Below, one piece after another: positions 1-9,033 of a stretch of DNA of 64,000 nucleotides. This DNA is from Pseudomonas iridis. Lineage in GTDB: Bacteria; Pseudomonadota; Gammaproteobacteria; Pseudomonadales; Pseudomonadaceae. Both the position numbers and the translations under genes were made by a program. Location of the stretch: the NCBI RefSeq assembly GCF_017980685.1, contig NZ_JACXXO010000001.1, positions 310,001 to 374,000 of the forward strand, in the 5' to 3' direction. Under the pieces are notes generated by a model. It had not been told where the DNA came from, made no database searches, and saw only the letters and a program-made list of their open reading frames with translations. Within the stretch, counting starts at the first letter, position 1, and each line of letters starts with the position of its first letter.

Positions 1-61
1 CCTGCGCTGCAGTAATCGCGAGCGCGGCCAGGGCAATGACCGTTAGAATGGTGCGCTTCAT
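1..61 (-). CDS. Partial exported protein (N-terminus only)
   Basis: The reverse strand shows an ATG at 61 preceded by a GGAG ribosome binding site, and reads MKRTILTVIALAALAITAAQ before leaving the window. The Lys-Arg start, hydrophobic stretch and Ala-rich end are a typical Sec signal peptide, so the product is probably periplasmic or outer membrane. The mature part lies outside the window and no function can be given. Confidence 0.6.
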   Translation of the reverse strand, partial: MKRTILTVIALAALAITAAQ

Positions 62-140
62 CAAGGGCTCCGTTTGGCCTTAGTCTGCGCTCAGGCTACT
101 CCCAACGGGCCTGCTTGCCTTCCCCCTTGTAGAGATTTCC

Positions 141-827
141 ATGAAACGTTTTGTTCTGCTCGACACCACCCCGATCCCTGAAAGCGGCGGTGCCCTGTGC
201 CTGTTCGAGTATGGCGAGGATTTCGTCATCAAGATCCAGGGTGGCGACGGCGGGCAGTTGATGAACACGCGCATGCACGGCTCTGAAGATGCCTTGGCCG
301 AGATCCCTTGCCGCAAGGTCGCCGGGCGTCCGGATTCGCGGGTGCTGATCGGTGGCCTGGGCATGGGTTTCACGCTCGCCTCTGCGCTCAAGCATCTGGG
401 CAAAACCGCCGAAGTCGTGGTCGCTGAACTGGTCCCGGGCGTGGTCGAGTGGAACCGTGGTCCGCTTGGCGAAAAGTCCGGCCGCCCGCTGCTCGACCCG
501 CGCACGGTGATCCGTCAGGAAGACGTTGCCAATGTGCTGCAGAGCGAGCCGAACGGTTTCGATGCGATCATGCTCGACGTCGACAACGGCCCTGAAGGCC
601 TGACCCAGAAGGCCAATAGCTGGTTGTACTCCGCCGCCGGGCTGAACGCCTGCGCCAAGGCCTTGCGCCCCAAAGGCGTACTCGCCGTATGGTCGGCCAG
701 CGCCGATCGGCAGTTTTCCGACAAATTGAAGAAGGCCGGTTTCAAGGCCGAAGAAGTGCAAGTCTTCGCCCACGGCAACAAAGGCACGCGCCACACAATC
801 TGGATTGCCGAGAAGCTCAAGGGCTGA
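141..827 (+). CDS. Spermidine synthase-like Rossmann methyltransferase-fold protein
   Basis: A 228-residue cytoplasmic protein. The glycine-rich loop GGLGMGF near residue 71, the acidic strand VVVAELVPGVVEWNR and the later IMLDVDNGPEGL match the spermine/spermidine synthase family fold. The protein is shorter than true SpeE (about 280 residues) because the N-terminal beta domain is reduced, so polyamine synthesis is not assured; many such short proteins are uncharacterised. Start ATG at 141 follows GAGATTTCC. The next gene (yajD) begins 48 bases downstream on the same strand and may be co-transcribed. Confidence 0.75.
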   Translation: MKRFVLLDTTPIPESGGALCLFEYGEDFVIKIQGGDGGQLMNTRMHGSEDALAEIPCRKVAGRPDSRVLIGGLGMGFTLASALKHLGKTAEVVVAELVPGVVEWNRGPLGEKSGRPLLDPRTVIRQEDVANVLQSEPNGFDAIMLDVDNGPEGLTQKANSWLYSAAGLNACAKALRPKGVLAVWSASADRQFSDKLKKAGFKAEEVQVFAHGNKGTRHTIWIAEKLKG

Positions 828-875
828 GCTAAACTGCGAACATAACCGTCTTTAGTCTTCTGCAAAGGTGAACCC

Positions 876-1247
876 ATGAGTTCGTCCACCCCCACCAACA
901 CGTCGAAGCTCGATCGCATCCTCGCCGACAACCAGCGCGACAAGGAAATGGGCTACCGCGACAAGGCCCTGAAGATGTACCCGCACGTGTGTGGCCGCTG
1001 CACCCGTGAGTTTTCCGGCAAGCGCCTGAGCGAACTGACCGTGCACCACCGTGACCACAACCACGACAACAATCCGCAGGACGGCTCGAACTGGGAGTTG
1101 TTGTGCCTGTACTGCCATGACAACGAGCACTCGCGTTATACCGACCAGCAATACTTCAGCGAAGGCTCGCTGAGCACGCCGAAGATTGCCAAGGCGACGC
1201 ACAATCCATTTGCTGCATTGGCCGGGCTGATGAAGAAAGAAGACTGA
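876..1247 (+). CDS. yajD: YajD-family HNH nuclease
   Basis: A 123-residue protein of the YajD type. It carries CGRC near residue 39, the HNH core VHHRDHNHDN near residue 56 and CLYCHDNEH near residue 76, giving the two Cys pairs and His/Asn residues of a zinc-supported beta-beta-alpha metal nuclease. The C-terminal NPFAALAGLMKK is characteristic of the family. Its biological substrate is unknown. The start is supported by AAAGG eight bases upstream. It follows the spermidine-synthase-like gene and is followed by a REP pair rather than a clear intrinsic terminator. Confidence 0.85.
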   Translation: MSSSTPTNTSKLDRILADNQRDKEMGYRDKALKMYPHVCGRCTREFSGKRLSELTVHHRDHNHDNNPQDGSNWELLCLYCHDNEHSRYTDQQYFSEGSLSTPKIAKATHNPFAALAGLMKKED

Positions 1248-1264
1248 TCTTCATGCCCACACTG

Positions 1265-1365
1265 GCCTCATCGCTGGCAAGCCAGCTCCCACAGTGATTT
1301 GGGTCGATCACAATTTTGTGTACCCCCGAAATACCTGTGGGAGCTGGCTTGCCAGCGATAAGGCC
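1265..1365. repeat. REP inverted pair, GCTGGCAAGCCAGC family
   Basis: Two inverted copies of a palindromic element (core TCGCTGGCAAGCCAGCTCCC at 1271-1290 and its complement near 1336-1357) are separated by about 45 bases. The same family recurs at 2407, 35709 and 53212. It sits between convergently spaced gene ends, as expected of Pseudomonas BIMEs. Confidence 0.85.
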
Positions 1366-1450
1366 GGATCAGACACGGCAGATATCGAAGCTGCCCGCCC
1401 TCCCCCAATCCCCGTATAATCGCGCTCTTTTTCCCGAAGGCTCCCCGCTC

Positions 1451-1921
1451 GTGGCAGACAAACGTTACAGCTGCATTGGTTTGTACAACCCAAAATCACC
1501 GGAGAACGTCGGTTCGGTGATGCGCGCCGCAGGCTGTTACGGCGTGGCGTCGGTGTTCTATACCGGCAAACGTTATGAACGCGCCGCCGATTTCGTCACC
1601 GACACCAAGCGCGTGCATTACGACATTCCGCTGATCGGTATCGATGATCTGAAAAAGATTCTCCCGCTCAACTGCGTGCCAGTCGCTGTGGAACTCGTGG
1701 AAGGCGCCCGCCCGCTGCCGGAATACACCCACCCGGACCGCGCGCTGTACATCTTCGGCCCGGAAGACGGCTCGCTTGATAAAGAGATCCGCGACTGGTG
1801 CGAAGACGTCGTGTACATCCCGACCACCGGTTGCATGAACCTCGCCGCGACGGTCAACGTTGTGCTCTACGACCGCATGGCCAAGGGCCTGAATACCCGC
1901 TCCGGGCCAAAATTCCGCTGA
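1451..1921 (+). CDS. TrmH/SpoU-family RNA methyltransferase
   Basis: Read from a GTG at 1451 the protein has 156 residues: GLYNPKSPENVGSVMRAAG near the N-terminus is SPOUT motif 1, IFGPEDGSL near residue 103 is motif 2 and IPTTGCMNLAATVNVVLYD is motif 3, which forms the trefoil-knot S-adenosylmethionine site. It is expected to 2'-O-methylate tRNA or rRNA; the exact nucleotide cannot be told from sequence. An upstream ATG at 1316 lies inside the REP and is not used. GAAGG at 1435-1439 is the likely ribosome binding site. Length matches the minimal TrmL-like group. Confidence 0.82.
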   Translation: MADKRYSCIGLYNPKSPENVGSVMRAAGCYGVASVFYTGKRYERAADFVTDTKRVHYDIPLIGIDDLKKILPLNCVPVAVELVEGARPLPEYTHPDRALYIFGPEDGSLDKEIRDWCEDVVYIPTTGCMNLAATVNVVLYDRMAKGLNTRSGPKFR

Positions 1922-2002
1922 AGCGTCGCACATCCGATGGAACAAGCTGACCGCTCTGGCAGTCAGCTTGTTTATCCATTATTCATTGCCTGGAGAAAGA
2001 TC

Positions 2003-2380
2003 ATGACCGAGCTCAAACGCGTCGAGCGTATCGAATCCACCCCGTTTCAGTCCCAATCCGACCAGAATGTTCAGGGCTGGGAGCGCATTGGCTCACTGGC
2101 CGGCGGCGTAGTGATGGTCGGCAAGGGCCTGCGCCGTGGCGGTGTGTTCGGGTTGATTCAGGTGGCGATTGGCGGTGTGGCCATGGCCCGCGGCATTACC
2201 GGGCACAGTTCGGTGAAAAGCCTGTTCGAGAGAAGCCGTCAGGACATGAACAACGTGCGGGCCAAGATTGAGCGCGCCGGTGAAGAACTGAGCAAGCTGA
2301 AGGCCAACGCCGAGGCCGCGACCAGCACCGCAACCGTTACTGGCAATGATTCGGTGAAATCGCCGAAAGCCGGGGTTTGA
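2003..2380 (+). CDS. DUF2892-like small protein
   Basis: A 125-residue protein starting at an ATG preceded by TGGAGAAAGATC. The centre (GSLAGGVVMVGKGLRRGGVFGLIQVAIGGVAMARG, given here in shorthand for residues 30-64) is a glycine-rich weakly hydrophobic hairpin like DUF2892/YgaP membrane pieces, followed by a charged helical tail (SRQDMNNVRAKIERAGEEL) that may form a coiled coil. Function is unknown. A longer reading from 1937 lacks a ribosome binding site and is not preferred. Confidence 0.65.
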   Translation: MTELKRVERIESTPFQSQSDQNVQGWERIGSLAGGVVMVGKGLRRGGVFGLIQVAIGGVAMARGITGHSSVKSLFERSRQDMNNVRAKIERAGEELSKLKANAEAATSTATVTGNDSVKSPKAGV

Positions 2381-2406
2381 TTCTGAGTTGGCGATGAGGC
2401 TCCCGG

Positions 2407-2505
2407 CCTCATCGCTGGCAAATCAGCTCCCGCAGGGTTTTGGAGTGTTCACGGAATCTGTGCCATTCAGATAAACCTGTGGGAGCTGGCAAGCCAGCGA
2501 TGGCG
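2407..2505. repeat. REP inverted pair, GCTGGCAAGCCAGC family
   Basis: Imperfect copy TCGCTGGCAAATCAGCTCCC at 2412-2431 faces CTGTGGGAGCTGGCAAGCCAGC at about 2477-2498. The first arm has a mismatch in the palindrome. It lies between the convergent DUF2892-like gene and ycgN. Confidence 0.8.
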
Positions 2506-2543
2506 GTATTAATAAACAACACATTATCCAGGACGTTTGTTCG

Positions 2544-2993
2544 TTAACCCGCGCGGAAAATCAGATGATCTTCCCAGTCATCCTCTGCCACGCTGCCTTC
2601 GGCGAGCATGCGCCCGGACTGGGAAATCCTTTCGTGGTGCACCGCATCTCGGTCGCCGCACACCAGGTGATGCCACAACGGCAGATCCTTGCCTTCGCTC
2701 ACTAGTCGATAACCACAAGTCGGTGGCAGCCATTTGAACTCTTCAGCCTGGCCGGGAGTGAGCTGGATGCAGTCCGGGACAAACTTGATGCGGTTCGGGT
2801 AGTCGCTGCACTGGCAGGTTTTCAGGTCCAGCAGTTTGCAGGCGATGCGCGTGTAGTAGACGCTGTTGTCTTGCTCATCCTCGAGTTTTTGCAGGCAGCA
2901 CAGGCCACAGCCGTCGCACAGCGATTCCCATTCCTCAAGATCCAGTTGATCGAGGGTTTTGCGTATCCAGAACGGTTCGACTTTGGCGGCCAT
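2544..2993 (-). CDS. ycgN: YcgN/UPF0260 cysteine-cluster protein
   Basis: A 149-residue protein whose [11 protein letters not shown] near residue 27 plus Cys residues in [20 protein letters not shown] and VPDCIQLTP form the Fe-S/zinc cluster pattern of the YkgJ/UPF0260 family. Role unknown; likely cytoplasmic metal-binding. The start [17 protein letters not shown] matches the usual family N-terminus. Full length, no damage seen. Confidence 0.85.
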   Translation of the reverse strand: MAAKVEPFWIRKTLDQLDLEEWESLCDGCGLCCLQKLEDEQDNSVYYTRIACKLLDLKTCQCSDYPNRIKFVPDCIQLTPGQAEEFKWLPPTCGYRLVSEGKDLPLWHHLVCGDRDAVHHERISQSGRMLAEGSVAEDDWEDHLIFRAG

Positions 2994-3111
2994 GGCTCAA
3001 GCATCAACATCAGGTGGTGAAAAGGCCGCCAGTCTAGTGCCGAAGGCCCTGCGGGCCAAGCGCTGGCGACTGCCGGTTGCCCCGCACTTGTCAGTTTCTG
3101 TGGCGACGCGA

Positions 3112-4044
3112 TCAATAACCGCGATTGAAATCCACTTCCCCGCGCAATGCTTCACCCGCCTGATACGCCTTCAAGTTGTCGACAAACAACTGCACCATCA
3201 ACGCCGGAGAAGTCGGTGCCGAGCTGTGGCCGGTGAGCAGCAAGCCCCACGCCGTCCAGAATGGGTGACGTTGCGGCAGTGGCTCCTGACGGCAGACGTC
3301 GATCACTGCGCCCGCCAGATGACCTTCCTTGAGGGCCTCCACCAGATCCGCATCGACTACTGCTACGCCGCGCCCGACGTTCATGAACAACCCGGTCGGC
3401 TTGAATTGCTTGAACAGCGCCGCGTCGTAGATATCGTGGGTGTGTTCGGTATTGGGCAGCAGGTTGACCACGTAATCCACTTCGCCCACCAGCCGCGGCA
3501 GATCCGCCATTGAGCCGACCTCGACAAACGGCGCCTGCTCGCGGGCACTGCTGGCGATGCCGTACAACTCAACGCCGAACGGCAGCAGAAACTGCGCCAC
3601 GCTCTGGCCGATGTCGCCGGTGCCGACGATCAGCACCTTGCGCCCGACCAGACTCTGGCCGGTGCGGTTGTCCCATTTACGCTCGACCTGGCTGACCAGC
3701 CGTGCCAGCACTTCGCGTTCGTGGCCGAGCATATAGGTCAGCACGTATTCAGCCATCACCTGGCCAAAAATCCCCACCGCGCGGGTCAAGCGATAATCCC
3801 GGCAGAGGCCGTCGGCGAGCAGCGGTGTGATGCCGGCCCAGGTCGATTGCAGCCATTGCGGTTGATGCCCTTGGCGCAACAAGGTCGCGAGCAGATCCGG
3901 CTGTCCCAGCCACACCGGGCAGTCGGCAGCCAGTTGAGCCAGTTCAGCCGAGTCGCCGCTGGTCAGCACTTCGAGCTCCGGCGCCGCCTGTTGCAGCAGC
4001 CGGGCGTATATCGCGTGGTCGTGTTCAGCAATCAGAACGCGCAT
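3112..4044 (-). CDS. D-2-hydroxyacid dehydrogenase (NAD(P)H, GhrA-like)
   Basis: A 310-residue dehydrogenase starting at ATG 4044, with GAAAGG about eight bases upstream; a longer reading from 4083 has no ribosome binding site. It shows the nucleotide loop VGTGDIGQ, the strand VNLLPNTEHT, catalytic Arg in MNVGRG, Glu in DVCRQEPLP and His in TGHSSAP, the triad of the family. Substrates are probably glyoxylate, hydroxypyruvate or related 2-keto acids. It stands alone, between ycgN and ycgL on the same strand. Confidence 0.85.
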   Translation of the reverse strand: MRVLIAEHDHAIYARLLQQAAPELEVLTSGDSAELAQLAADCPVWLGQPDLLATLLRQGHQPQWLQSTWAGITPLLADGLCRDYRLTRAVGIFGQVMAEYVLTYMLGHEREVLARLVSQVERKWDNRTGQSLVGRKVLIVGTGDIGQSVAQFLLPFGVELYGIASSAREQAPFVEVGSMADLPRLVGEVDYVVNLLPNTEHTHDIYDAALFKQFKPTGLFMNVGRGVAVVDADLVEALKEGHLAGAVIDVCRQEPLPQRHPFWTAWGLLLTGHSSAPTSPALMVQLFVDNLKAYQAGEALRGEVDFNRGY

Positions 4045-4148
4045 CTTCAAACCTTTCGCAAATCGTGCAGATGGCCGCAACATTCATCGCGGCCATCGCG
4101 TTAAAAACAGTTCCAGGGTTAACGAGGCCCAGAACAGGGCCTCGCCGG

Positions 4149-4442
4149 TCACATTGGGTCGTTGCGGCGCAACAACTCTTCGGGCAAGTGCTCGATGTAC
4201 TCGTCCTCGGCCGGTGGCATTTGCAGGTGATAGCCCTGCTTTTCGAGGTTTTCCAGCACCACGACGATATCTTCGCTGGCCAGTTTGCGCTCCGGCGACA
4301 GCACCAGATTGAACGAGTGTTTCGGCTTGCCGAACGCCAGCATCAGGGCTTCCGGAACACGCTCAAGCTCATCGCTCTTGAGCACATAGAGGTACATGCC
4401 GCTGCGTTTCGAGCTTTGGTAAATGGAGCAAATACGTTTCAA
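4149..4442 (-). CDS. ycgL: YcgL domain protein
   Basis: A 97-residue protein with the conserved [12 protein letters not shown] start, [10 protein letters not shown] centre and [12 protein letters not shown]-like end of the YcgL (UPF0745) family; function unknown. The start is a TTG whose last two bases are shared with the rnd stop (TTGA), so translation is probably coupled to rnd. There is no nearer ATG that keeps the conserved first residues. Confidence 0.85.
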   Translation of the reverse strand: MKRICSIYQSSKRSGMYLYVLKSDELERVPEALMLAFGKPKHSFNLVLSPERKLASEDIVVVLENLEKQGYHLQMPPAEDEYIEHLPEELLRRNDPM

Positions 4443-5572
4443 GGCTGTTCTCCGGCGGTGGCCAGGCTGTCGAGCAGCTTCTGGCCCATGAGTTCGCGGC
4501 GCCAGCCACGCAGCGACTCAGGCAATTGGTAAGGACCCCCGGGGTAGCCGCTTTTGACCAGGGCTTCGAGGGTTTTCTTGCGCAGCATCAGTTCCGGGGC
4601 GATGTCCAGACGCTCGGCCTCGGCTTGCCCCAGAGCGCGCAGTTGCTTGATCAGCGCGGCCGCTTCGATCGGCAATGGCTCCGGCACAGCGGGCGGCCAT
4701 TGATCAGGGCCCACACTGCCAGAGCGCTTGATCAGATCAAGCAGAAATTCGCCGTCCTGACGCACGGTACGCGGGTGCATGTCTTCGATCTTGCCCAACG
4801 CACTGAGCGAGTCCGGTTGCGTGCGGGCCAGCGGCCACAGCGAATGCTCGCGCACGATACGGTTGCGCGGCAGGTCGCGGGCGCGGGCCTCGCGTTCGCG
4901 CCAGGCGCACAGTTCGCGCAGCACGGCCAACTGCGCACGGGACAGTTTCCACGCCAGTTTGGCGTCGCGATAAACCTCGTACGGATCGGTTTCGCGACGC
5001 AGGTTGGCGACCAGTTCAGCGCCATCCTCCAGTACCCAGGCGAACTTGTCGTCAGACAGTTTCGGGCGCAACTGTACGAAAACCTCCGCCAGATGCACGG
5101 CATCTTCGGCGGCGTAGCTGATTTGCGTGTCGGACAACGGACGCTGCAACCAGTCGGAGCGGGTTTCGCCCTTCGGCAGTTCGATGCCGAGCACTGATTG
5201 CACCAGCCGCGAATAACCCATCGAGAACCCGAGGTTCAGATAAGCGGCGGCCAATTGCGTGTCGAACATTGGCGCTGGCAGGCTGCCTGTCAGGCGCAAC
5301 AGGACTTCGAGGTCTTCACTGCAGGCGTGCAGGACTTTAAGCACCGCCGGGTTTTCCAGCAGTGCGGCCAGTGGTTGCCAGGCATTGATGCTCAGCGGGT
5401 CAATCAGGTAGGCGCGTTTGCCGTCGCCAACCTGTAACAGGCCGGCAATCGGGTAGAAGGTGTCGACCCGCATGAATTCGGTGTCGATGGCCACGAAAGG
5501 CAGCTGCTGCCACTCGGCGCAAAATTGCGCGAGGCTTTCGTTGTCGCGAATCCAGTGAATATCGATGGCCAC
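4439..5572 (-). CDS. rnd: Ribonuclease D
   Basis: Read from GTG 5572 (GGGAG seven bases upstream) the protein has 377 residues. It carries a DEDDy exonuclease domain: Asp30 and Glu32 in AIDTEF, Asp87 in [11 protein letters not shown], Tyr153 and Asp157 in YAAEDAVHL, followed by an HRDC helicase-and-RNaseD C-terminal domain around residues 205-290. It trims tRNA precursors and other RNAs from the 3' end. The ATG reading at 5614 adds an unconserved tail. The stop overlaps the ycgL start, making a two-gene operon. Confidence 0.93.
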   Translation of the reverse strand: MAIDIHWIRDNESLAQFCAEWQQLPFVAIDTEFMRVDTFYPIAGLLQVGDGKRAYLIDPLSINAWQPLAALLENPAVLKVLHACSEDLEVLLRLTGSLPAPMFDTQLAAAYLNLGFSMGYSRLVQSVLGIELPKGETRSDWLQRPLSDTQISYAAEDAVHLAEVFVQLRPKLSDDKFAWVLEDGAELVANLRRETDPYEVYRDAKLAWKLSRAQLAVLRELCAWREREARARDLPRNRIVREHSLWPLARTQPDSLSALGKIEDMHPRTVRQDGEFLLDLIKRSGSVGPDQWPPAVPEPLPIEAAALIKQLRALGQAEAERLDIAPELMLRKKTLEALVKSGYPGGPYQLPESLRGWRRELMGQKLLDSLATAGEQP

Positions 5573-5701
5573 ACGGCTCTCCCTTGAAGAATGGCGCGCA
5601 GTATATATCGCCACTGGCGGTTTCCGCGCCTCAACTGGACAAGAGCTTGATGAAATCTCCCGCCTGAAGGAAGAATAGTCTTACAAGGTGAGTCTGCTGG
5701 C

Positions 5702-7351
5702 TCACTCTTTGGCCAACACCCCGTCGATCACCGCGCCACGGCAGCCCGCGAACATATCCAGATCCTGCTGGTAGACCGAGCTGTGCACTTCCAGCAGGCC
5801 CAGCATCGAATGAAACAGGTTGTCCTGGCTCAACGGCTTGTCGCGACTCATTTGCAGGCAATGCGTGTCGACCGAGTAGGACTTCTGATAGCTGTCGGAG
5901 AACCACGCCAGCATGGCGACATGTTTCTGCTGCTCCGGCGCCAGCATGTAAGGCGTGCCGTGAAGGAACAGGTTGTACTCGCCCAGCGACTCCCCGTGAT
6001 CAGACAGATACAGCATGGCGGTATCGACCTTGTCCTGATTGCTACGCAACACATCAATCAGACTCGACAGCACATGGTCGGTGTACACCAGCGTGTTGTC
6101 GTAACCGTTAACGATACTTTCGCGGCTGCAGTTGTTCAGTGCATTACTTTCACAGACCGGGGTGAAGTGCTCGTACTCCTTCGGATAACGCTTGAAGTAC
6201 TCCGGGCCGTGACTGCCCATCTGGTGCAATACCAGCACGGTGTCCTTGTCCAGATGATCGATAAAACCCTGCAGGCCTTGCAGGAGAATTTCGTCGCGAC
6301 ATTCGCTGTTGGCGCACAACGTCGGGTCTTTCAAGTTGCTGACGTCTTGCACAGTGACGCGATTACAGGTGTCTTTGCAGCCGGACTGGTTATCGCGCCA
6401 AATCACGTCAATCCCCGCGCGCTTGAGCACATCCAGCAAACCCTCTTCATTCTTCGCCTTACTGGCGTCGTAGTTCTTGCGGCCCATGTTGGAGAACATG
6501 CACGGCACTGAGACCGCCGTTTCCGTGCCGCAGGAATGTACATCGGTAAACGCAATCAACCCTGCTTCCTTGTCGAGTGTTGGCGTGGTGTCGCGGTCAT
6601 ACCCGAGAATGCCAAAGTTCTCCGCCCGCGCACTTTCACCCACCACCAGTACGGTCAAGGATTTGCGCGGATGATTCTGCAAGGCAACATCGCGCTGAGC
6701 ATCTTCGCCGATCTTGACGAATGGCTGCTGCGCAGAAGCGACTTGTTCACGCAAATAGCCGGCCGATGCGCCGATGTAGTTGCTCGGCACCAGCATCAGG
6801 CGCAATTCGTGGTGATTGCGAAACAAGGATGACAAACCCTGGTAGTTGGCCAGCGCCACCCCACCGATGACCGCCACTGAGGCAAAGCTCACAATAACCT
6901 TGCTGAACAACTCGCGGTGCCAACGGCGGTAGTTGACTGGAACTTTCCACAGTAACCAGGACGGCACCACACCTAAAAAGACTATATAAGCGAGCAACTT
7001 CAGAGAAAGCAGATCACGAACTTCGGTGACATTGGTTTCAGCGAAGTTACGCAACATTCCCGCATCGATCAACACACCATACTGGCTCATGAAATAAGCC
7101 ACACCGGCGCTGATCAGGAACAGCAACATCAGTACCGGTTTCAATACTCGGCGAAACGCCAGGAAGGTCAGCACAATGTTGAAGGCCGCGAAGATCATAA
7201 CCCCGAAAGCGACACGCATGGCTATGCCCTTGGCATCCGCCGAGGTAATCGCGAACAGGTGCTGCCAAAGCACAAAGTTGAATCCAGCTAAAAAAAACGC
7301 ACTGGCACACAACGTCACCCATTCCGGGCGCACGGCTTTTAACTTCAACAT
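5702..7351 (-). CDS. eptA: Phosphoethanolamine transferase (EptA/CptA-like)
   Basis: A 549-residue inner-membrane enzyme with about five transmembrane helices in the first 170 residues, then a periplasmic sulfatase-fold domain. Glu239 in VVGESARAENF, the nucleophile Thr278 in CGTETAVSVPCMF, DHGESLGE and the HGTPY region supply the zinc and catalytic residues. Multiple Cys in the catalytic domain fit the family's disulfides. It transfers phosphoethanolamine from phosphatidylethanolamine to lipid A, a modification known to lower polymyxin susceptibility. No two-component genes are adjacent, so regulation must come from elsewhere. Confidence 0.88.
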   Translation of the reverse strand: MLKLKAVRPEWVTLCASAFFLAGFNFVLWQHLFAITSADAKGIAMRVAFGVMIFAAFNIVLTFLAFRRVLKPVLMLLFLISAGVAYFMSQYGVLIDAGMLRNFAETNVTEVRDLLSLKLLAYIVFLGVVPSWLLWKVPVNYRRWHRELFSKVIVSFASVAVIGGVALANYQGLSSLFRNHHELRLMLVPSNYIGASAGYLREQVASAQQPFVKIGEDAQRDVALQNHPRKSLTVLVVGESARAENFGILGYDRDTTPTLDKEAGLIAFTDVHSCGTETAVSVPCMFSNMGRKNYDASKAKNEEGLLDVLKRAGIDVIWRDNQSGCKDTCNRVTVQDVSNLKDPTLCANSECRDEILLQGLQGFIDHLDKDTVLVLHQMGSHGPEYFKRYPKEYEHFTPVCESNALNNCSRESIVNGYDNTLVYTDHVLSSLIDVLRSNQDKVDTAMLYLSDHGESLGEYNLFLHGTPYMLAPEQQKHVAMLAWFSDSYQKSYSVDTHCLQMSRDKPLSQDNLFHSMLGLLEVHSSVYQQDLDMFAGCRGAVIDGVLAKE

Positions 7352-7663
7352 GATTAAGGATATTCCTGAAGAGAAGTGCCATCGCCAACTGTGAAAAGTT
7401 CATTGACTCGGACAGCACAAACTTTAAGCAGGAAACCATCAATTTTTTGTGAAAAAGAAGATAACGATTAGTTGGTTGATGGCTAAAAGCCAAAACTTGC
7501 GAAGTATTTGGGAATGATTCAGGTCTGGTTCAGCGAATCGCAGGATCCTCCTGCAGGGGGTCGCGAGGTTATTTGATTTTTAGGTGGGGTCGTGGATTTT
7601 CTGGTTTGCCCCAGTCAGGTGAGTACGCGCCTAATCGTCAGCCTTCGGTTTTAAGGTCTGAAC
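7352..7663. other. Divergent intergenic region, eptA / MFS
   Basis: About 310 bases between two divergent genes. I see an AT-rich patch (around 7385-7460) on the eptA side and an AAGG ribosome binding site just before the MFS start. I find no ORF, repeat or convincing paired PmrA-type box. Confidence 0.5.
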
Positions 7664-8848
7664 ATGGAAAACGTCCGCATCACCGCCCGCCCCGCAACCT
7701 GGCTCATGCTCGGCATCGTCTTGGTCGGCCTTAACCTGCGCCCATCGATGGCGGCAGTTGGTCCGCTGTTATCGGCGATACGTGGCGATATTGCGTTGAG
7801 TTTCAGCGTCGCCTCGTTGCTGACGATGCTCCCTGTCATGGCGATGGGATTGGCAATGTTTTTCGCAATGGGCATCAGCCAGCGCCTCGGTGAGCAACGC
7901 ACGGTACTGATGTCGCTGGCCATCATTGGCCTGGCGACCGTGGCACGCCTGTTTGTTGATTCGGCCGCCGAGCTGATTGTCAGTGCCGTGCTCGCCGGGT
8001 TCGGGATCGCCCTGATTCAGGCCTTGATGCCAGCGTTCATCAAGTCGCGTTTTCCCGACAACGTGGCGCTGTGCATGGGCCTGTATGTGACCTCGATCAT
8101 GGGCGGCGCGGCCATCGCCGCCTCGTTTGCACCACTGGTCATGTCACGCACTGGCAGTTGGCGCGTCGGTCTGGCGATATGGGCAGGGCTGGCGCTGCTG
8201 GCATTGTTGTTCTGGTGGGCACAGCGGGCGAATACGCCTCGGGACTCGGCGCCAGCTGTAAGAAAACAATCCTTCTTCACACATTCCCGCGCTTGGTTAC
8301 TCGCAATCTTCTTCGGCCTGGGGACAGCGTCCTACACGTGCGTGCTCGCCTGGCTCGCGCCGTACTACGTTGAAAAAGGCTGGAGCGAACAAAACGCCGG
8401 GCTGTTGTTAGGTTTTCTGACCGCCATGGAGGTGATTTCCGGCCTGGTAGTGCCCGCCATCGCCAATCGCAGCCGTGATCGTCGTGTGGTGCTGATGGCG
8501 CTTCTCGGGCTGATCATTGGCGGTTTCTGTGGACTGATCCTCAGCCCGCAATCCCTCAGCCTGTTGTGGCCGTGCCTGCTGGGTCTGGGGATTGGCGGCT
8601 TGTTTCCGATGAGCCTGATCGTCTCGCTCGACCACCTCGACAACCCGCAGCGCGCCGGAGGGCTGACCGCCTTCGTACAGGGAATCGGCTATCTGATTGC
8701 CGGGCTCTCGCCACTGATGGCGGGGATGATCCGCGATCAGCTGGGCAGCTTCGAATGGGCGTGGTGGTCACTGACCGCAGTGATGGTGGTCATGCTTCAC
8801 ATGGTGTGGCGTTTCGATCCCCGGCATTACGCACGCCAGTTCCAATGA
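7664..8848 (+). CDS. CynX/NimT-family MFS transporter
   Basis: A 394-residue inner-membrane carrier with about 12 hydrophobic segments and a central cytoplasmic loop near residue 190. The LNLRPSMAAVGPLL segment at residues 23-36 is typical of the CynX/NimT (cyanate/2-nitroimidazole) branch of the major facilitator superfamily. The substrate cannot be assigned; no cyanase gene is near. AAGG lies eight bases before the ATG. The LysR gene 185 bases downstream could be its regulator but is not divergent, so the link is weak. Confidence 0.8.
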   Translation: MENVRITARPATWLMLGIVLVGLNLRPSMAAVGPLLSAIRGDIALSFSVASLLTMLPVMAMGLAMFFAMGISQRLGEQRTVLMSLAIIGLATVARLFVDSAAELIVSAVLAGFGIALIQALMPAFIKSRFPDNVALCMGLYVTSIMGGAAIAASFAPLVMSRTGSWRVGLAIWAGLALLALLFWWAQRANTPRDSAPAVRKQSFFTHSRAWLLAIFFGLGTASYTCVLAWLAPYYVEKGWSEQNAGLLLGFLTAMEVISGLVVPAIANRSRDRRVVLMALLGLIIGGFCGLILSPQSLSLLWPCLLGLGIGGLFPMSLIVSLDHLDNPQRAGGLTAFVQGIGYLIAGLSPLMAGMIRDQLGSFEWAWWSLTAVMVVMLHMVWRFDPRHYARQFQ

Positions 8849-9033
8849 TCGGGCTAGAGGCCTCTGGCCATGTTTCAGCGGTTTGATTGATGAAGTCGTC
8901 TTACTAAAACTTTCTGTCCCACAACTGTCCGTGAAATGTCCTACAAGGCTTTGTCCTGGAACCATCGTTCCGTTAGGATCGTTCGCACACGTTTGCGCGT
9001 ATTCAGCGCAAGGAGCACAGCGAGACAGTACGG

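Noticed and set aside
1316-1450. N-terminal extension of the TrmH-family protein from ATG 1316
   Set aside because: The extension is translated REP sequence with no conservation; GTG 1451 gives the normal family start.
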